A stretch of 64,000 nucleotides of DNA from Vibrio salinus. Lineage in GTDB: Bacteria; Pseudomonadota; Gammaproteobacteria; Enterobacterales; Vibrionaceae. Of this stretch, positions 1 to 8,884 are shown piece by piece (position 1 is the first letter of the stretch; the number at the start of each line of letters is the position of its first letter). The notes under the pieces are model-generated. The model saw only the letters and a list, made by a program, of their open reading frames with translations. It was not told the DNA's origin and searched no databases. The position numbers and the translations under genes are program-made. The stretch lies in the NCBI RefSeq assembly GCF_021272385.1, contig NZ_JAJSDZ010000010.1, positions 1,426,001 through 1,490,000 on the forward strand, given 5' to 3'.

Positions 1-311
1 TTCAGTGGATCTGGGTGGCTTAGCCGGATGGCATTTTTATCAACGACGACAATAAAAGAAGCATCAGTTCTCGCCCTGATGTTTTCGATATAATGTTGCA
101 GTACGTATTGAGGAATACCCTGGTTTTTTTCCCGCACAGAATCAATAACAACCGGATCATGAGCAACCACTGCGGCGAGTTCAAGACCCCTGGCCTTCAA
201 ACCATCGTGATAGGTATGCTGTAATAGGTACAAAATAGCCACAGTGACGATAATCACAATTGATGAAGTGGCTGCAACGGTACTTAATGTCAGGTAGTTC
301 TTTAATTTCAT
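1..311 (-). CDS. dcuS: C4-dicarboxylate/citrate sensor histidine kinase, N-terminal part (DcuS/CitA type)
   Basis: Only the first 103 codons lie in the window; the gene runs off the left edge. Reading down from an ATG at 311, the protein starts with a short basic stretch and one membrane segment (about residues 8-31). The beginning of a periplasmic PAS-like sensor domain follows. The stretch RARTDASFIVVVDKNAIR followed by SHPDP matches the ligand-binding region of DcuS/CitA kinases, where Arg, Ser and His contact the dicarboxylate or citrate. It lies just downstream of a Dcu transporter gene on the same strand, which supports a C4-dicarboxylate sensor. The kinase domain and any partner regulator are outside the window, so citrate sensing is not excluded. 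Confidence 0.75.
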   Translation of the reverse strand, partial: MKLKNYLTLSTVAATSSIVIIVTVAILYLLQHTYHDGLKARGLELAAVVAHDPVVIDSVREKNQGIPQYVLQHYIENIRARTDASFIVVVDKNAIRLSHPDPL

Positions 312-458
312 AGTTTGGATTAATTGGGTTTCTGCATTTTGCAGATAGTTATTATGGATCGATCTTGTGTTTGATTCGTTTTAGATTATCACGTAATTAA
401 TATTTATATAAATTATGACTTATCTAGACCCATTTTTTGCTGATATAGAATAAGAAAA

Positions 459-482
459 GGCTGATTGTATTACCAATCAGCC
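459..482 (-). terminator. Intrinsic terminator after the dcu gene
   Basis: A perfect 9-bp stem (GGCTGATTG / CAATCAGCC) with a 6-nt loop is followed on the minus strand by TTTTCTTA. It lies 55 bases past the stop codon of the Dcu transporter and before the sensor kinase, so it should separate these two transcription units. Confidence 0.75.
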
Positions 483-536
483 GAAAAATATATCACCAAG
501 ACCTTCAATTAATAGAATAAACAGAGTTTTATTCTA

Positions 537-1889
537 TTAATTTAGTGCCATAGACAAGAAGTAACCAATGATGGTTGCTGTTGATACGGCAAGAAATCCT
601 GGGATGATAAAGCTGTGGTTTAGTACATATTTACCGATGCGGGTTGTTCCGGTTCTGTCGAAAGTGATCGCTGCCAGATCACTTGGATAGAATGGGAAGA
701 AGAAATATGCGTAACAAGCAGGCAATACACCAATCAGTACTTTTGGCGGAATTCCTAAAGAAAAACCAAGAGGTAGCATGATGGTAAGAACGGCTGCCTG
801 ACTCTTCAGGAATGCAGATACTGCAAACATGGCGAACGCAAATGCCCATGGGTGTGCTGCAACAATGCCGCTGATCATTCCAATCAGGTAATCTTCGTGG
901 TGAGTAATAATGGTTTCACTCATCCATGCGATACCAAAGATAATGACAACTGCAGTCATACCGGCGATGAAAACGTTACTGTGAACAATTTTCTTTGGTT
1001 GAATTTTAGTTGTCAGAAGGATGACGGCACCAACCGCAAGCATTAAGAACTGGATAGCAACTGACATTTTCACGCCATGCGGCAGAAGTCCCAGTGTTTT
1101 ACCGAATAGTGCAACAAAGACAACGACTGCGATACCGCCAAGGAAGATACCAAGACCTTTGCCTGCAGTATGTTCAATATCCTGTTCTTCGTTAGTGCCA
1201 TCGTTATCTTCAAGTTCTGCGACGAATTCAGGATCTTTCAGACGAGCCTGAAATTCAGGGTCTTTATCCAGATCTTTACCGCGTTTCAGGCTCCATGTGC
1301 AAGCCACCATCAGACCACAGAAAGTAGCTGGAATGGTGATTTTCAGAACATCGATCAGACCGATATCAAGGTTATTATCGGTTGCTGTTGCCATGACAAC
1401 GGCTGCAGCCGCTGCAATAGGGCTGGCAGTAATACCTAACTGAGAAGCGACAGATGCAATTGACATCGGACGTTCAGGACGAATGCCTTTTTTATAGGCA
1501 ATATCATAGATAACCGGTAGAAGAGGGTATACAGAGTGACCTGTACCGACCAAAACGGTTAAAGTATAAGTACAGATAGGACCTAAGAATACGATCTGGT
1601 TAGGGTGTTTACGCATTAATCTTTCTGCGTATTTGACTAAAAGTTTAAGACCACCAGTCGCTTCAAGCGTTGCAGAAGCTGCAACTACAGACAAAATAAT
1701 CAGCATTACGGCGACAGGGGGTTTCCCTGGTGCAATACCGAATACGAAAGCCAGAATGGTTACGCCAAGGCCACCAAGCAGACCAAACGCGACGCCTCCA
1801 AACCGGATACCAGTGAAGATGACGGCCAACAACAATAGCATGTGAACATAGAACATGTTGATACCGTCGAATAAGTGTATTATTGACAT
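537..1889 (-). CDS. Anaerobic C4-dicarboxylate transporter, Dcu family
   Basis: About 450 residues with 10-12 hydrophobic segments. Family hallmarks are visible: GKPPVAVMLIILSVVAASATLEATGG near the N-terminus (in part), IRPERPMS, SQLGITASP, RGKDLDKDPEF in the central loop, and FYPSDLAAITFDRTGTTRIGKYVLNHSF near the C-terminus. The DcuA/DcuB family exchanges fumarate, malate or aspartate for succinate during anaerobic growth, in the inner membrane. I chose the ATG at 1889 because AGGAAAC lies just upstream; a GTG at 1937 would add 16 residues that do not resemble the family. It follows frdABCD on the same strand, which links fumarate uptake to fumarate reduction. DcuA versus DcuB cannot be settled here. 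Confidence 0.9.
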   Translation of the reverse strand: MSIIHLFDGINMFYVHMLLLLAVIFTGIRFGGVAFGLLGGLGVTILAFVFGIAPGKPPVAVMLIILSVVAASATLEATGGLKLLVKYAERLMRKHPNQIVFLGPICTYTLTVLVGTGHSVYPLLPVIYDIAYKKGIRPERPMSIASVASQLGITASPIAAAAAVVMATATDNNLDIGLIDVLKITIPATFCGLMVACTWSLKRGKDLDKDPEFQARLKDPEFVAELEDNDGTNEEQDIEHTAGKGLGIFLGGIAVVVFVALFGKTLGLLPHGVKMSVAIQFLMLAVGAVILLTTKIQPKKIVHSNVFIAGMTAVVIIFGIAWMSETIITHHEDYLIGMISGIVAAHPWAFAFAMFAVSAFLKSQAAVLTIMLPLGFSLGIPPKVLIGVLPACYAYFFFPFYPSDLAAITFDRTGTTRIGKYVLNHSFIIPGFLAVSTATIIGYFLSMALN

Positions 1890-1952
1890 CTTTTGTTTCC
1901 TATACAGCGAGGCAGTTTCACCTGTAGGGAAGTTCACTGCCTCATTAAGTCG

Positions 1953-2315
1953 TTAAATCATAAATACAAACACAACGCCAAGTACAGTGATAGCAAACGC
2001 AATTGCATAACACAGGAACTTGACCAGTGAACCAGTGTGGATTTTCAAATCATGCATACCGTGGTGAAGACGGTGCATACCATGCCACATTGGCAGCGCC
2101 AGCGTCAGAATGACAAAAATGCCACCAATAAAGCTGCCGGCAAAATCCGCCACTCTGTCATAGCTGAGTGCGTCCGCATCCAGAATACCCAGCGGTGCCA
2201 AAACACCAAGTACAAGGATTGTGACCGGTGAAATTATGGCAAACCAGGTACCACCAGCACCAAACAGACCCCACCATACCGGCTCGTCGGAACGTTTTGG
2301 ATGTTGATTAATCAC
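1953..2315 (-). CDS. frdD: Fumarate reductase membrane anchor subunit D
   Basis: 120 residues with three hydrophobic segments (about 20-45, 60-80 and 98-119). The sequence RSDEPVWWGLFGAGG near the N-terminus and HRLHHGMHDL in the loop before the last helix are typical of FrdD. With FrdC it anchors the catalytic FrdA/FrdB dimer on the inner face of the membrane and takes electrons from menaquinol. Length is as in E. coli FrdD (about 119). It is the last of four tightly packed frd genes and starts 10 bases after frdC. Confidence 0.93.
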   Translation of the reverse strand: MINQHPKRSDEPVWWGLFGAGGTWFAIISPVTILVLGVLAPLGILDADALSYDRVADFAGSFIGGIFVILTLALPMWHGMHRLHHGMHDLKIHTGSLVKFLCYAIAFAITVLGVVFVFMI

Positions 2316-2325
2316 AGTCTTCTCC

Positions 2326-2709
2326 TTATACCAATAGCAATACGATGATTGAAATCACGACAACCGCTGCCCACTGACCGCCAACAATCAGTTTTGTATC
2401 AATCTCTTTGCCGTTCAGTTTGATTGGCATGACTTTCGGCAGCATGCCGAAAAATGTATGCGCGTGGTAAAGTGACCCCAGCAGCGCAAGAATATCGATA
2501 ATGATGACAACCGGGTTAGACATAAATGATAACCAGCTTGCCCAGGCTTCCGGGCCCTGTACCAATGCACCCAAACCAAACGTCAGGAATACCGTAAACA
2601 GGAGCAGGGGTAATACCGTTCCTTCACGTAACATGTAAAAACGGTAGAACGGATTGTTGTTCCACCAGGTCCGTTTCATTTCTCTTACATAAGGCTTACG
2701 ATTACTCAT
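2326..2709 (-). CDS. frdC: Fumarate reductase membrane anchor subunit C
   Basis: 127 residues. The N-terminal motif RTWWNNNPFYRFYMLREGT and three membrane helices (about 30-50, 66-90 and 108-127) are characteristic of FrdC. It forms the quinol-binding membrane anchor together with FrdD. The gene begins four bases after the frdB stop codon, consistent with translational coupling in a frdABCD operon. Confidence 0.94.
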   Translation of the reverse strand: MSNRKPYVREMKRTWWNNNPFYRFYMLREGTVLPLLLFTVFLTFGLGALVQGPEAWASWLSFMSNPVVIIIDILALLGSLYHAHTFFGMLPKVMPIKLNGKEIDTKLIVGGQWAAVVVISIIVLLLV

Positions 2710-2713
2710 CTTC

Positions 2714-3454
2714 TTATGACTCCTGTGGTTTTAGCATGGCAATCACAAAGTCTTTTGATGACTCAAGTTTGCCCTGGTTAACTGCTGCTGCAGGGTCAAC
2801 GTGTTTCGGACACACTTCAGAGCAGTAACCGACAAACGTACAGCCCCAGACACCGTTTTCACCGTTGATTATATCCATACGCTCGGCCTTACCGTTATCA
2901 CGGGTATCCAGATTGTAACGGTGCGCCAGCGTCAGCGCCGCAGGACCGATAAAGTCAGGATTCAGACCAAACTGAGGACAGGCTGCATAGCAAAGACCAC
3001 AGTTGATACACGCCGCAAACTGTTTGTAACGGGCCATCTCTTCCGGTGTCTGCAGGTTAGTGCCGTCTTCCGGTTTGCGGTCGTTACCAAGAATGTAAGG
3101 TTTAATGGCTTCCAGACGCTCGATAAACGGAGTCATGTCCACAATTAAGTCTTTCTCAATCGGGAAATTCGCCAGCGGCTCAATCTTGACACCATTCGGA
3201 TAATCACGCAGAAACGTTTTACACGCCAGTTTCGGTACGCCACCAATCATCATGCCGCAAGAGCCACAAATGGCCATACGACAGGACCAGCGGAATGACA
3301 GGTGTTTGTCCAGATTGTCTTTGATGTACATCAGCGCATCCAGAACCGACATGGTTTCATTGAATGGCACTTCGTACGACTGTAGATATGGTTCAGCATC
3401 CTTTTCAGGGTCATAACGCAGAATATCTACCTTTTGCATGCGTTGTGGGGTCAT
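2714..3454 (-). CDS. frdB: Fumarate reductase iron-sulfur subunit
   Basis: 246 residues, as expected for FrdB. All three cluster motifs are complete. The plant-type 2Fe-2S site has Cys58, Cys63, Cys66 and Cys78 (SCRMAICGSCG...C). The second motif is CINCGLCYAACP at 149-160, and a third Cys group lies near 205-215 (CTFVGYCSEVCPKHVDP). Together these bind the 2Fe-2S, 4Fe-4S and 3Fe-4S centres that carry electrons from the membrane quinol site to the FAD of FrdA. The start codon overlaps the frdA stop codon. Confidence 0.96.
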   Translation of the reverse strand: MTPQRMQKVDILRYDPEKDAEPYLQSYEVPFNETMSVLDALMYIKDNLDKHLSFRWSCRMAICGSCGMMIGGVPKLACKTFLRDYPNGVKIEPLANFPIEKDLIVDMTPFIERLEAIKPYILGNDRKPEDGTNLQTPEEMARYKQFAACINCGLCYAACPQFGLNPDFIGPAALTLAHRYNLDTRDNGKAERMDIINGENGVWGCTFVGYCSEVCPKHVDPAAAVNQGKLESSKDFVIAMLKPQES

Positions 3455-5265
3455 TATGCCTTCTCCTCTGCGCTTTTTGCTGCCGCCGCTTCTTCCGCTG
3501 CTGCTTTTTCTGCTGCATCACCATACAGACGCGCTTTCGGTTGCGATTTGGTAATCGTTACCGGACTGTAGTCAATCTTCGGTGCGCCCTCTGGGTTGTA
3601 AAAGGCCAGCGAGTGTTTCAGATAATTAACGTCATCCCGTTCCTGACAACCTTCGTCTAAACGTTGGTGTGCGCCACGGGATTCGTGACGGTTAATCGCA
3701 GAGTGAACCATTGCTTCTGCAACATCTAAGCCATAACCCACTTCGATTGCATAAAGAAGGTCAGTGTTAAATACATTGCCTTTGTCTTTGATGCTGATTT
3801 TTTTGTAACGTTCTTTCAGCTCAGCCAGTTTGTCGATGGTCTGCTGCATCAGGTCTTCCTGACGGTAAATACCACAACCGGCTTCCATGCTCTGCCCCAT
3901 CTCGGTACGGATGGTTGCCCAGTTCTCGTCACCTTCCTGAGTGCGGAGCGCCTCAATACGGGCTTCCACTTCTTTTACCTGTGCCGCGATTTTCTTATCA
4001 TCCCAGCCGGCAAACTTGTCCACGTGTTTCACCGCGCTTTCGCCCGCAACCCGGCCAAGTACCACGAATTCCGCCAGTGAGTTAGAGCCCAGACGGTTAG
4101 CGCCGTGCAATCCGGAAGACGCACATTCACCCACCGCAAACAACCCTTTAATACGGGTTTCACACGCCGGGTCAACTTCAATACCACCCATGGTGTAGTG
4201 AACCGTCGGACGAATTGGAATCGGCTCTTTCGCCGGGTCTACGTTAACGTACGCTTTGGCCAGCTCACAGATAAACGGCAGACGCTCTTCCAGGTATTCT
4301 TCACCCAGATGACGAAGGTCCAGATGCACCACATCACCCAGTGGGTGCTGAATGGTGTTGCCTTTCTGTTGCTCATGCCAGAAAGCCTGCGACACTTTGT
4401 CTCGCGGACCTAATTCCATGTATTTGTTCTTCGGCTGACCCACCGGTGTTTCTGGTCCCAGACCGTAGTCCTGCAGATAACGGTAACCGTTTTTGTTCAG
4501 CATGATACCGCCTTCACCACGACAACCTTCGGTCATCAGAATACCGGTACCCGGCAGACCTGTCGGGTGATACTGAACAAATTCCATATCACGCAGTGGT
4601 ACGCCGTGACGGTAAGCCATCGCCATACCATCGCCCGTAACAATACCGCCGTTGGTGTTGCAGTGATACACACGACCCGCACCACCGGTTGCCAGTATGA
4701 CGGATTTGGCTTTGATGATGACCATCTCGCCTTCTGACATGTGAATAGCAAGCAGACCCTGAATTTCATCGCCGTCAACCAGCAGGTCAACCACAAAATA
4801 TTCATCAAAACGTTTAATTTGTGGGTACTTCATTGAAGTCTGGAACAAAGTATGAAGCATGTGGAAGCCGGTTTTATCCGCTGCAAACCAGGTGCGTTCA
4901 ATTTTCATTCCGCCAAAACGACGTACGTTCACTTCGCCGTTTTCTTTACGGCTCCATGGACAACCCCATTGTTCCATTTGGGTCATCTCGCGGGTTGCGT
5001 TTTCAACAAAATATTCCACAACATTTTGTTCACACAACCAGTCGCCACCGCCAACCGTATCATTGAAGTGGTTATCCAGTGAATCTTCTTCTTTGATGAC
5101 AGCCGCTGAGCCGCCTTCCGCTGCAACGGTATGCGAACGCATTGGGTAAACTTTAGAAATCAGAGCGACTTCCAGGTTTGGATTTGCTTCGGCTGCTGCA
5201 ATCGCTGAGCGAAGACCGCCGCCACCGGCACCAATGACCGCGATATCTGTGGTAAAAGTTTGCAC
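3454..5265 (-). CDS. frdA: Fumarate reductase flavoprotein subunit
   Basis: 603 residues. The N-terminal dinucleotide fold (IAVIGAGGGGLRSAIAAAE) and the covalent FAD-attachment histidine (His45 in RSHTVAAEGG) are present, as are HPTGLPGTGILMTEGCRGEGG and HYTMGGIEV of the active site. It reduces fumarate to succinate on the cytoplasmic side of the membrane in anaerobic respiration. Translation appears to start at a GTG preceded by GGAGGA, as in E. coli frdA. The C-terminus ends in an unusual Ala/Glu/Lys-rich tail (last ~20 residues, AEKAAAEEAAAAKSAEEK). It is the first gene of frdABCD, with the Dcu transporter downstream. Confidence 0.96.
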   Translation of the reverse strand: MQTFTTDIAVIGAGGGGLRSAIAAAEANPNLEVALISKVYPMRSHTVAAEGGSAAVIKEEDSLDNHFNDTVGGGDWLCEQNVVEYFVENATREMTQMEQWGCPWSRKENGEVNVRRFGGMKIERTWFAADKTGFHMLHTLFQTSMKYPQIKRFDEYFVVDLLVDGDEIQGLLAIHMSEGEMVIIKAKSVILATGGAGRVYHCNTNGGIVTGDGMAMAYRHGVPLRDMEFVQYHPTGLPGTGILMTEGCRGEGGIMLNKNGYRYLQDYGLGPETPVGQPKNKYMELGPRDKVSQAFWHEQQKGNTIQHPLGDVVHLDLRHLGEEYLEERLPFICELAKAYVNVDPAKEPIPIRPTVHYTMGGIEVDPACETRIKGLFAVGECASSGLHGANRLGSNSLAEFVVLGRVAGESAVKHVDKFAGWDDKKIAAQVKEVEARIEALRTQEGDENWATIRTEMGQSMEAGCGIYRQEDLMQQTIDKLAELKERYKKISIKDKGNVFNTDLLYAIEVGYGLDVAEAMVHSAINRHESRGAHQRLDEGCQERDDVNYLKHSLAFYNPEGAPKIDYSPVTITKSQPKARLYGDAAEKAAAEEAAAAKSAEEKA

Positions 5266-5612
5266 AGTTATCCTCCAGTGAGTAATAGAAATTGTGTAGT
5301 GTAAATTATCACTTTTATTGTTCTTATATATCAGTGTTGTACACCGAAAAAAACGTGATTGACTATATTGTGGGTAGTCTAATACTGGGAATAGTAAGAA
5401 ATATTGATTTTGCTTATTTTGTAACTATCTAAACCTTTTGTAACTTCTGTAACCCAAAAAATACGTTCCAAAAACTTGTTATTTGGAAAAAAAATTCGTT
5501 CTGATCTTGTGTTTTTTATAACCGGGGAATTTTTCATCGTTGTCAGATACCGTTTTTTAGGGGCATGTGCTAGTTATATAAGGTAGGTATCTGTGATGGA
5601 AAGGTAGGGGAT
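5266..5612. promoter_or_regulatory. Divergent intergenic region between frdA and the macrodomain gene
   Basis: 347 AT-rich bases hold the promoters for frdABCD (leftward) and the macrodomain gene (rightward). On the minus strand GATAAT (plus positions about 5305-5310) is a possible -10 for frd. I looked for an FNR box (TTGATN4ATCAA) and found only weak half-sites, so none is claimed. The SD of frdA (GGAGGA) lies at the right edge of the gene. Confidence 0.4.
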
Positions 5613-6137
5613 ATGGATAATAATCATATTATTTTGAAGCGTGGTGACATCACTCAGTCGAATTCTGATGCGATCGTTAATGCGGCAAATGTGACGCTGC
5701 TGGGTGGCGGTGGGGTCGATGGTGCCATTCACCGAACGGCCGGTACCGGGTTATTGAAAGAATGCAAAGCATTGCCTGATATCGATGGCGTTCGTTGTCC
5801 GGTTGGGGAGGCACGGATAACCAAAGCGGGTCGTTTAAAATGTCAGTATGTTATCCATACGGTTGGACCGAATTATTTTTCGGACTCAAACCCGCCTTAT
5901 CATCTGGAGCAGGCCTACCGCTCATCATTATCACTGGCATTGCAGATGGATTTATCAAGTATCTCATTTCCTGCTATATCCTGTGGTGTATATGGCTATC
6001 CTCTCGAAGAAGCGGCTTACATTGCGCTGATGACCTGTTGTGAATCGCAATATAAATCGCTGCAGGTATTTTTTTATTTGTTTGATCAGGCCTTATTCGA
6101 TATTTACGACAATACATACCGACAACTTAAAAACTAA
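5613..6137 (+). CDS. Macrodomain protein, O-acetyl-ADP-ribose deacetylase type (YmdB-like)
   Basis: 174 residues forming a single macrodomain. Hallmarks in order: DAIVNAAN (about 19-26), GGGGVDGAIHRTAG (31-44, the ribose-binding loop), CPVGEARITKAGRL, YVIHTVGPNY, and SFPAISCGVYGYP (phosphate-binding loop). Such proteins bind ADP-ribose and remove acetyl or ADP-ribosyl groups; YmdB also modulates RNase III in E. coli. It is a single gene reading away from frdA and towards the pst operon, with GGGG before the ATG. The substrate is inferred only from the family. Confidence 0.88.
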   Translation: MDNNHIILKRGDITQSNSDAIVNAANVTLLGGGGVDGAIHRTAGTGLLKECKALPDIDGVRCPVGEARITKAGRLKCQYVIHTVGPNYFSDSNPPYHLEQAYRSSLSLALQMDLSSISFPAISCGVYGYPLEEAAYIALMTCCESQYKSLQVFFYLFDQALFDIYDNTYRQLKN

Positions 6138-6140
6138 AAA

Positions 6141-6177
6141 AAAGGAGCAACGCCTCGGTGTGGAAAGTTACTCCTTT
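6141..6177. terminator. Shared terminator between the macrodomain gene and pstB
   Basis: An imperfect inverted repeat (AAAGGAGCAAC ... GTTACTCCTTT) lies between the two convergent genes. On the minus strand it pairs with one G-U wobble and is followed by TTTTTTTTAG, so it should mainly end the pst transcript. On the plus strand it has one C-A mismatch and only a short T stretch. Confidence 0.65.
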
Positions 6178-6194
6178 GGGCATTTGAGCCTGAA

Positions 6195-7046
6195 TTAGCC
6201 AAAATCACCCGAAATATATCGTTTGGTACGTTCGTGTGTAGGGTGGGTGAATAACTGACGGGTTGGTGAGAACTCGATAAGTTCCCCAAGATACATAAAG
6301 GCAGTGTGATCCGATATCCTCATCGCCTGTTGCATGTTATGAGTGACGATCACGATAGTGTAGTCTTTTCTCAACTGAGTGATGAGTTCTTCAATCGCAG
6401 ATGTTGCAATGGGATCGAGTGCAGAAGTTGGCTCATCCATAAGAATGATGGATGGTTCAAGGGCGACCGTTCTTGCAATACATAAACGTTGCTGCTGCCC
6501 ACCGGAAAGCCCTGTGGCATCATCGTGAAGTTTGTTTTTAACTTCTTCCCACAAATTTGCCGACTTAAGTGCAGATTCCACTTTTTCCTTGATTTGAGAT
6601 TTACTTAACTTGCCGTCCAGACGAAGGCCAAAGGCGATATTTTCAAAAATCGACATAGGGAAAGGCGTCGGCTTTTGAAAGATCATGCCAATTTTGGAAC
6701 GTAATTCGTTCAGGTCTTTGATAGTTAGAAGATTTGTGCCATCGTAGTTGATTTCGCCTGTTGCAAATTGCTGGTTATACAAAGAGTAAATCCGGTTCAG
6801 ACAGCGTAATAAGGTTGATTTACCACAGCCTGATGGGCCGATAAGGGCCGTAACCTGTTTTTTAAAAATTGGTAATGTAACGGATTTTAGTGCAGGTTCT
6901 GCATGTTTGTTGTAGTGGAAGTTAAGACTTTGAATATCTAGCACTACATCTTTTTCATCAATAACTTCCTGCGTGGACTCGAACTGGTTTGATTCAGGAA
7001 TGTGTAAAACAGCAGATGTTGCTGATGACATTGCGTTTGTATTCAT
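6195..7046 (-). CDS. pstB: Phosphate ABC transporter ATP-binding protein
   Basis: 283 residues. Walker A is GPSGCGKST near residue 70, the signature LSGGQQQRLCIAR near 180, and Walker B IILMDEPTSALDP. The spacing and the text FQKPTPFPMSIFENIAFGLR are typical of PstB. It powers high-affinity phosphate import at the inner face of the membrane. The N-terminal ~30 residues are longer than in E. coli PstB. Its start overlaps the pstA stop by four bases, and it is the last gene of pstSCAB; no phoU follows here. Confidence 0.95.
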   Translation of the reverse strand: MNTNAMSSATSAVLHIPESNQFESTQEVIDEKDVVLDIQSLNFHYNKHAEPALKSVTLPIFKKQVTALIGPSGCGKSTLLRCLNRIYSLYNQQFATGEINYDGTNLLTIKDLNELRSKIGMIFQKPTPFPMSIFENIAFGLRLDGKLSKSQIKEKVESALKSANLWEEVKNKLHDDATGLSGGQQQRLCIARTVALEPSIILMDEPTSALDPIATSAIEELITQLRKDYTIVIVTHNMQQAMRISDHTAFMYLGELIEFSPTRQLFTHPTHERTKRYISGDFG

Positions 7047-7879
7047 TTTCTTTTCACCGAGATTAATTTTGGTAAATGGGTTGCCCCTAAGTTAATAAGT
7101 AGAATAAACAGCGTAACGACAAGGGCTCCGGACCATGCCAGTTGTTGCCATGACTCATAAGGACTCATGGCATACTGATAGATAGTGACGGGCAGGTTTG
7201 CCATCGGAGAACTCATCGAAGTACTCATGAAATTACTGTTAAGGGCGGTAAACAATAATGGTGCGGTTTCTCCGGCAATTCTTGCTAGAGAAAGTAAAAT
7301 GGCGGTAATAATGCCGGGGGCAACGGAACGGTAGCATAGATGAATAAGGACAACCCAGTTTGCCGCTCCGATACCTCGTCCGGCTTCTTTCAGTGATAAT
7401 GGTACAAGACGTAACATTTCTTCTGTTGAGGCTATAATGGTCGGAAGGGCCAGAATCGCGAGAGCGACTGTGCCGGCCCAGCCGGAATACCCCCCTGTTG
7501 GTACCACTATAATGGCATAGACAAACAGACCAACCAGAATGGAAGGCGCACTGACCAGAATGTTATTCAGAAAGCGAATAGCTTGTGCTCCAGGATGATT
7601 TTTCTCTTTTTCCGAGAGCCATGTTCCAGCCAGAAGACCTATCGGTGTGGCAATCAAAATGGCCAGAAATGTCATATAAAGACTACCAAGGAACGCATTT
7701 TTTAATCCACCATGACTTCCCGGTCCCGGAGTGATTTCAGTGAACAGAGCCACGTTTAAACCTTTTAAACCCTCGCTGATCAGCGTCCATAGAATACTGG
7801 CCAGTACCAGAATACCGAGAGCCGCTGCAAGAATACATAGCCAGTAAAAGCATTTGTTTTTAAATTTTCTTATGGTCAT
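7043..7879 (-). CDS. pstA: Phosphate ABC transporter permease
   Basis: 278 residues with about six membrane helices. The binding-protein-dependent permease signature LSLKEAGRGIGAANWVVLIHLCYRSVAPGIITA is present, and GGLKNAFLGSLYMT and APSILVGLFVY are typical of PstA. It forms the membrane channel with PstC. Four-base overlaps with pstC upstream and pstB downstream show tight operon packing. Confidence 0.94.
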   Translation of the reverse strand: MTIRKFKNKCFYWLCILAAALGILVLASILWTLISEGLKGLNVALFTEITPGPGSHGGLKNAFLGSLYMTFLAILIATPIGLLAGTWLSEKEKNHPGAQAIRFLNNILVSAPSILVGLFVYAIIVVPTGGYSGWAGTVALAILALPTIIASTEEMLRLVPLSLKEAGRGIGAANWVVLIHLCYRSVAPGIITAILLSLARIAGETAPLLFTALNSNFMSTSMSSPMANLPVTIYQYAMSPYESWQQLAWSGALVVTLFILLINLGATHLPKLISVKRK

Positions 7880-8799
7880 TTTTTATCTCCCACAAGACGG
7901 TTTGCTATTAGCATCACGATGAAGGTAATGACAAACAGGAGGACACCTAAGCCAAGTAGTGATGAAATATGTATGGAATTTGTCGCTTCATTGAATTGTT
8001 GTGCAATGGTGGAGGCAATCGATGTTGCCGGCATGAACAACGATGCCTGAATTCGGTTTGCGCCGCCGATTACAAAGGTAACGGCCATGGTTTCTCCCAA
8101 TGCCCGGCCTAACCCGAGAATGCAGGCGCTGACGACTGCTCTTTTTACACTGGGTAGTAGCACTTTAGTAATCACCTCGTACTGGTTTGCTCCAATACCA
8201 TAAGCGGTTTCTCTCAGTACATTCGGGATGGATGCCAGCGCTTCTTTTGTCAGTGACGTGATGATAGGGAGTATCATAAAAGATAAGATGATACCTGCAC
8301 TCAGGAGTCCGACTCCGATAGGCGGGCCTGAAAACAGCGCACCGATGACAGGCAAATCTCCCAGATGTTCACTGGACCAAACCTGAAAGTTATCAGAAAA
8401 CCACGGGCCGAAAACAAACAATCCCCACATACCGAAAATAATACTGGGAATGGCGGCCAACAATTCAATTGCTTTTGCAACCGGAGTTCGTATCCATTGA
8501 GGGGCGAGCTCAGAAAGGAAAACAGCGATACCAAGAGAAAGTGGGACGGCGATAAGGCAGGCAATTAAAGAACTGACCAGTGTACCGTAGATGGAAGCTG
8601 CTGCACCAAAGATCCCCTTGATTGGGTCCCATTTATCATTGACGATAAAATTGAAACCAAACGTAGAAAATGCCAACTGACTACCACTGATCAGAGAGAT
8701 AATCAATCCGGCAAGTAATACTAAGACAATCAACGCACTAATTAAGCTGATTGAATTAAAAATATTATCTCCACGATTCATATTTGTTGTATTACTCAT
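7876..8799 (-). CDS. pstC: Phosphate ABC transporter permease
   Basis: 307 residues with six predicted membrane helices. IFGAAASIYGTLVSS, ELLAAIPSIIFGMWG and the EAA-loop region RETAYGIGANQYEVITKVLLPSVKRAVVS (in part) are PstC hallmarks. It is the partner permease of PstA. It follows pstS after an 85-base gap containing a stable hairpin, a usual way to lower membrane-subunit expression compared with the binding protein. Confidence 0.94.
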   Translation of the reverse strand: MSNTTNMNRGDNIFNSISLISALIVLVLLAGLIISLISGSQLAFSTFGFNFIVNDKWDPIKGIFGAAASIYGTLVSSLIACLIAVPLSLGIAVFLSELAPQWIRTPVAKAIELLAAIPSIIFGMWGLFVFGPWFSDNFQVWSSEHLGDLPVIGALFSGPPIGVGLLSAGIILSFMILPIITSLTKEALASIPNVLRETAYGIGANQYEVITKVLLPSVKRAVVSACILGLGRALGETMAVTFVIGGANRIQASLFMPATSIASTIAQQFNEATNSIHISSLLGLGVLLFVITFIVMLIANRLVGDKK

Positions 8800-8839
8800 A
8801 CATATTATTACTCATATATATAGTTGCTTAAATAAAGTG

Positions 8840-8864
8840 ACCACACCAATGGTTTGGGTGTGGT
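8840..8864 (-). repeat. Intercistronic hairpin between pstS and pstC
   Basis: A perfect 8-bp stem, ACCACACC / GGTGTGGT, with a 9-nt loop. On the minus strand it is followed by CACTTTATTTAAG, a weak T tail. It probably stabilises the pstS mRNA end or causes partial termination, so more PstS than PstCAB is made. This role is inferred from position only. Confidence 0.55.
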
Positions 8865-8884
8865 CTTGTTGAGTTAGGTCCTAG

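Noticed and set aside
4536..4808. 90-codon frame inside frdA on the same strand, in another frame.
   Set aside because: It lies wholly in a highly conserved gene and resembles no family; a shadow frame.
5266..5612. FNR box for the frd operon.
   Set aside because: Only weak half-sites of TTGATN4ATCAA were found, although FNR control is expected from the family.
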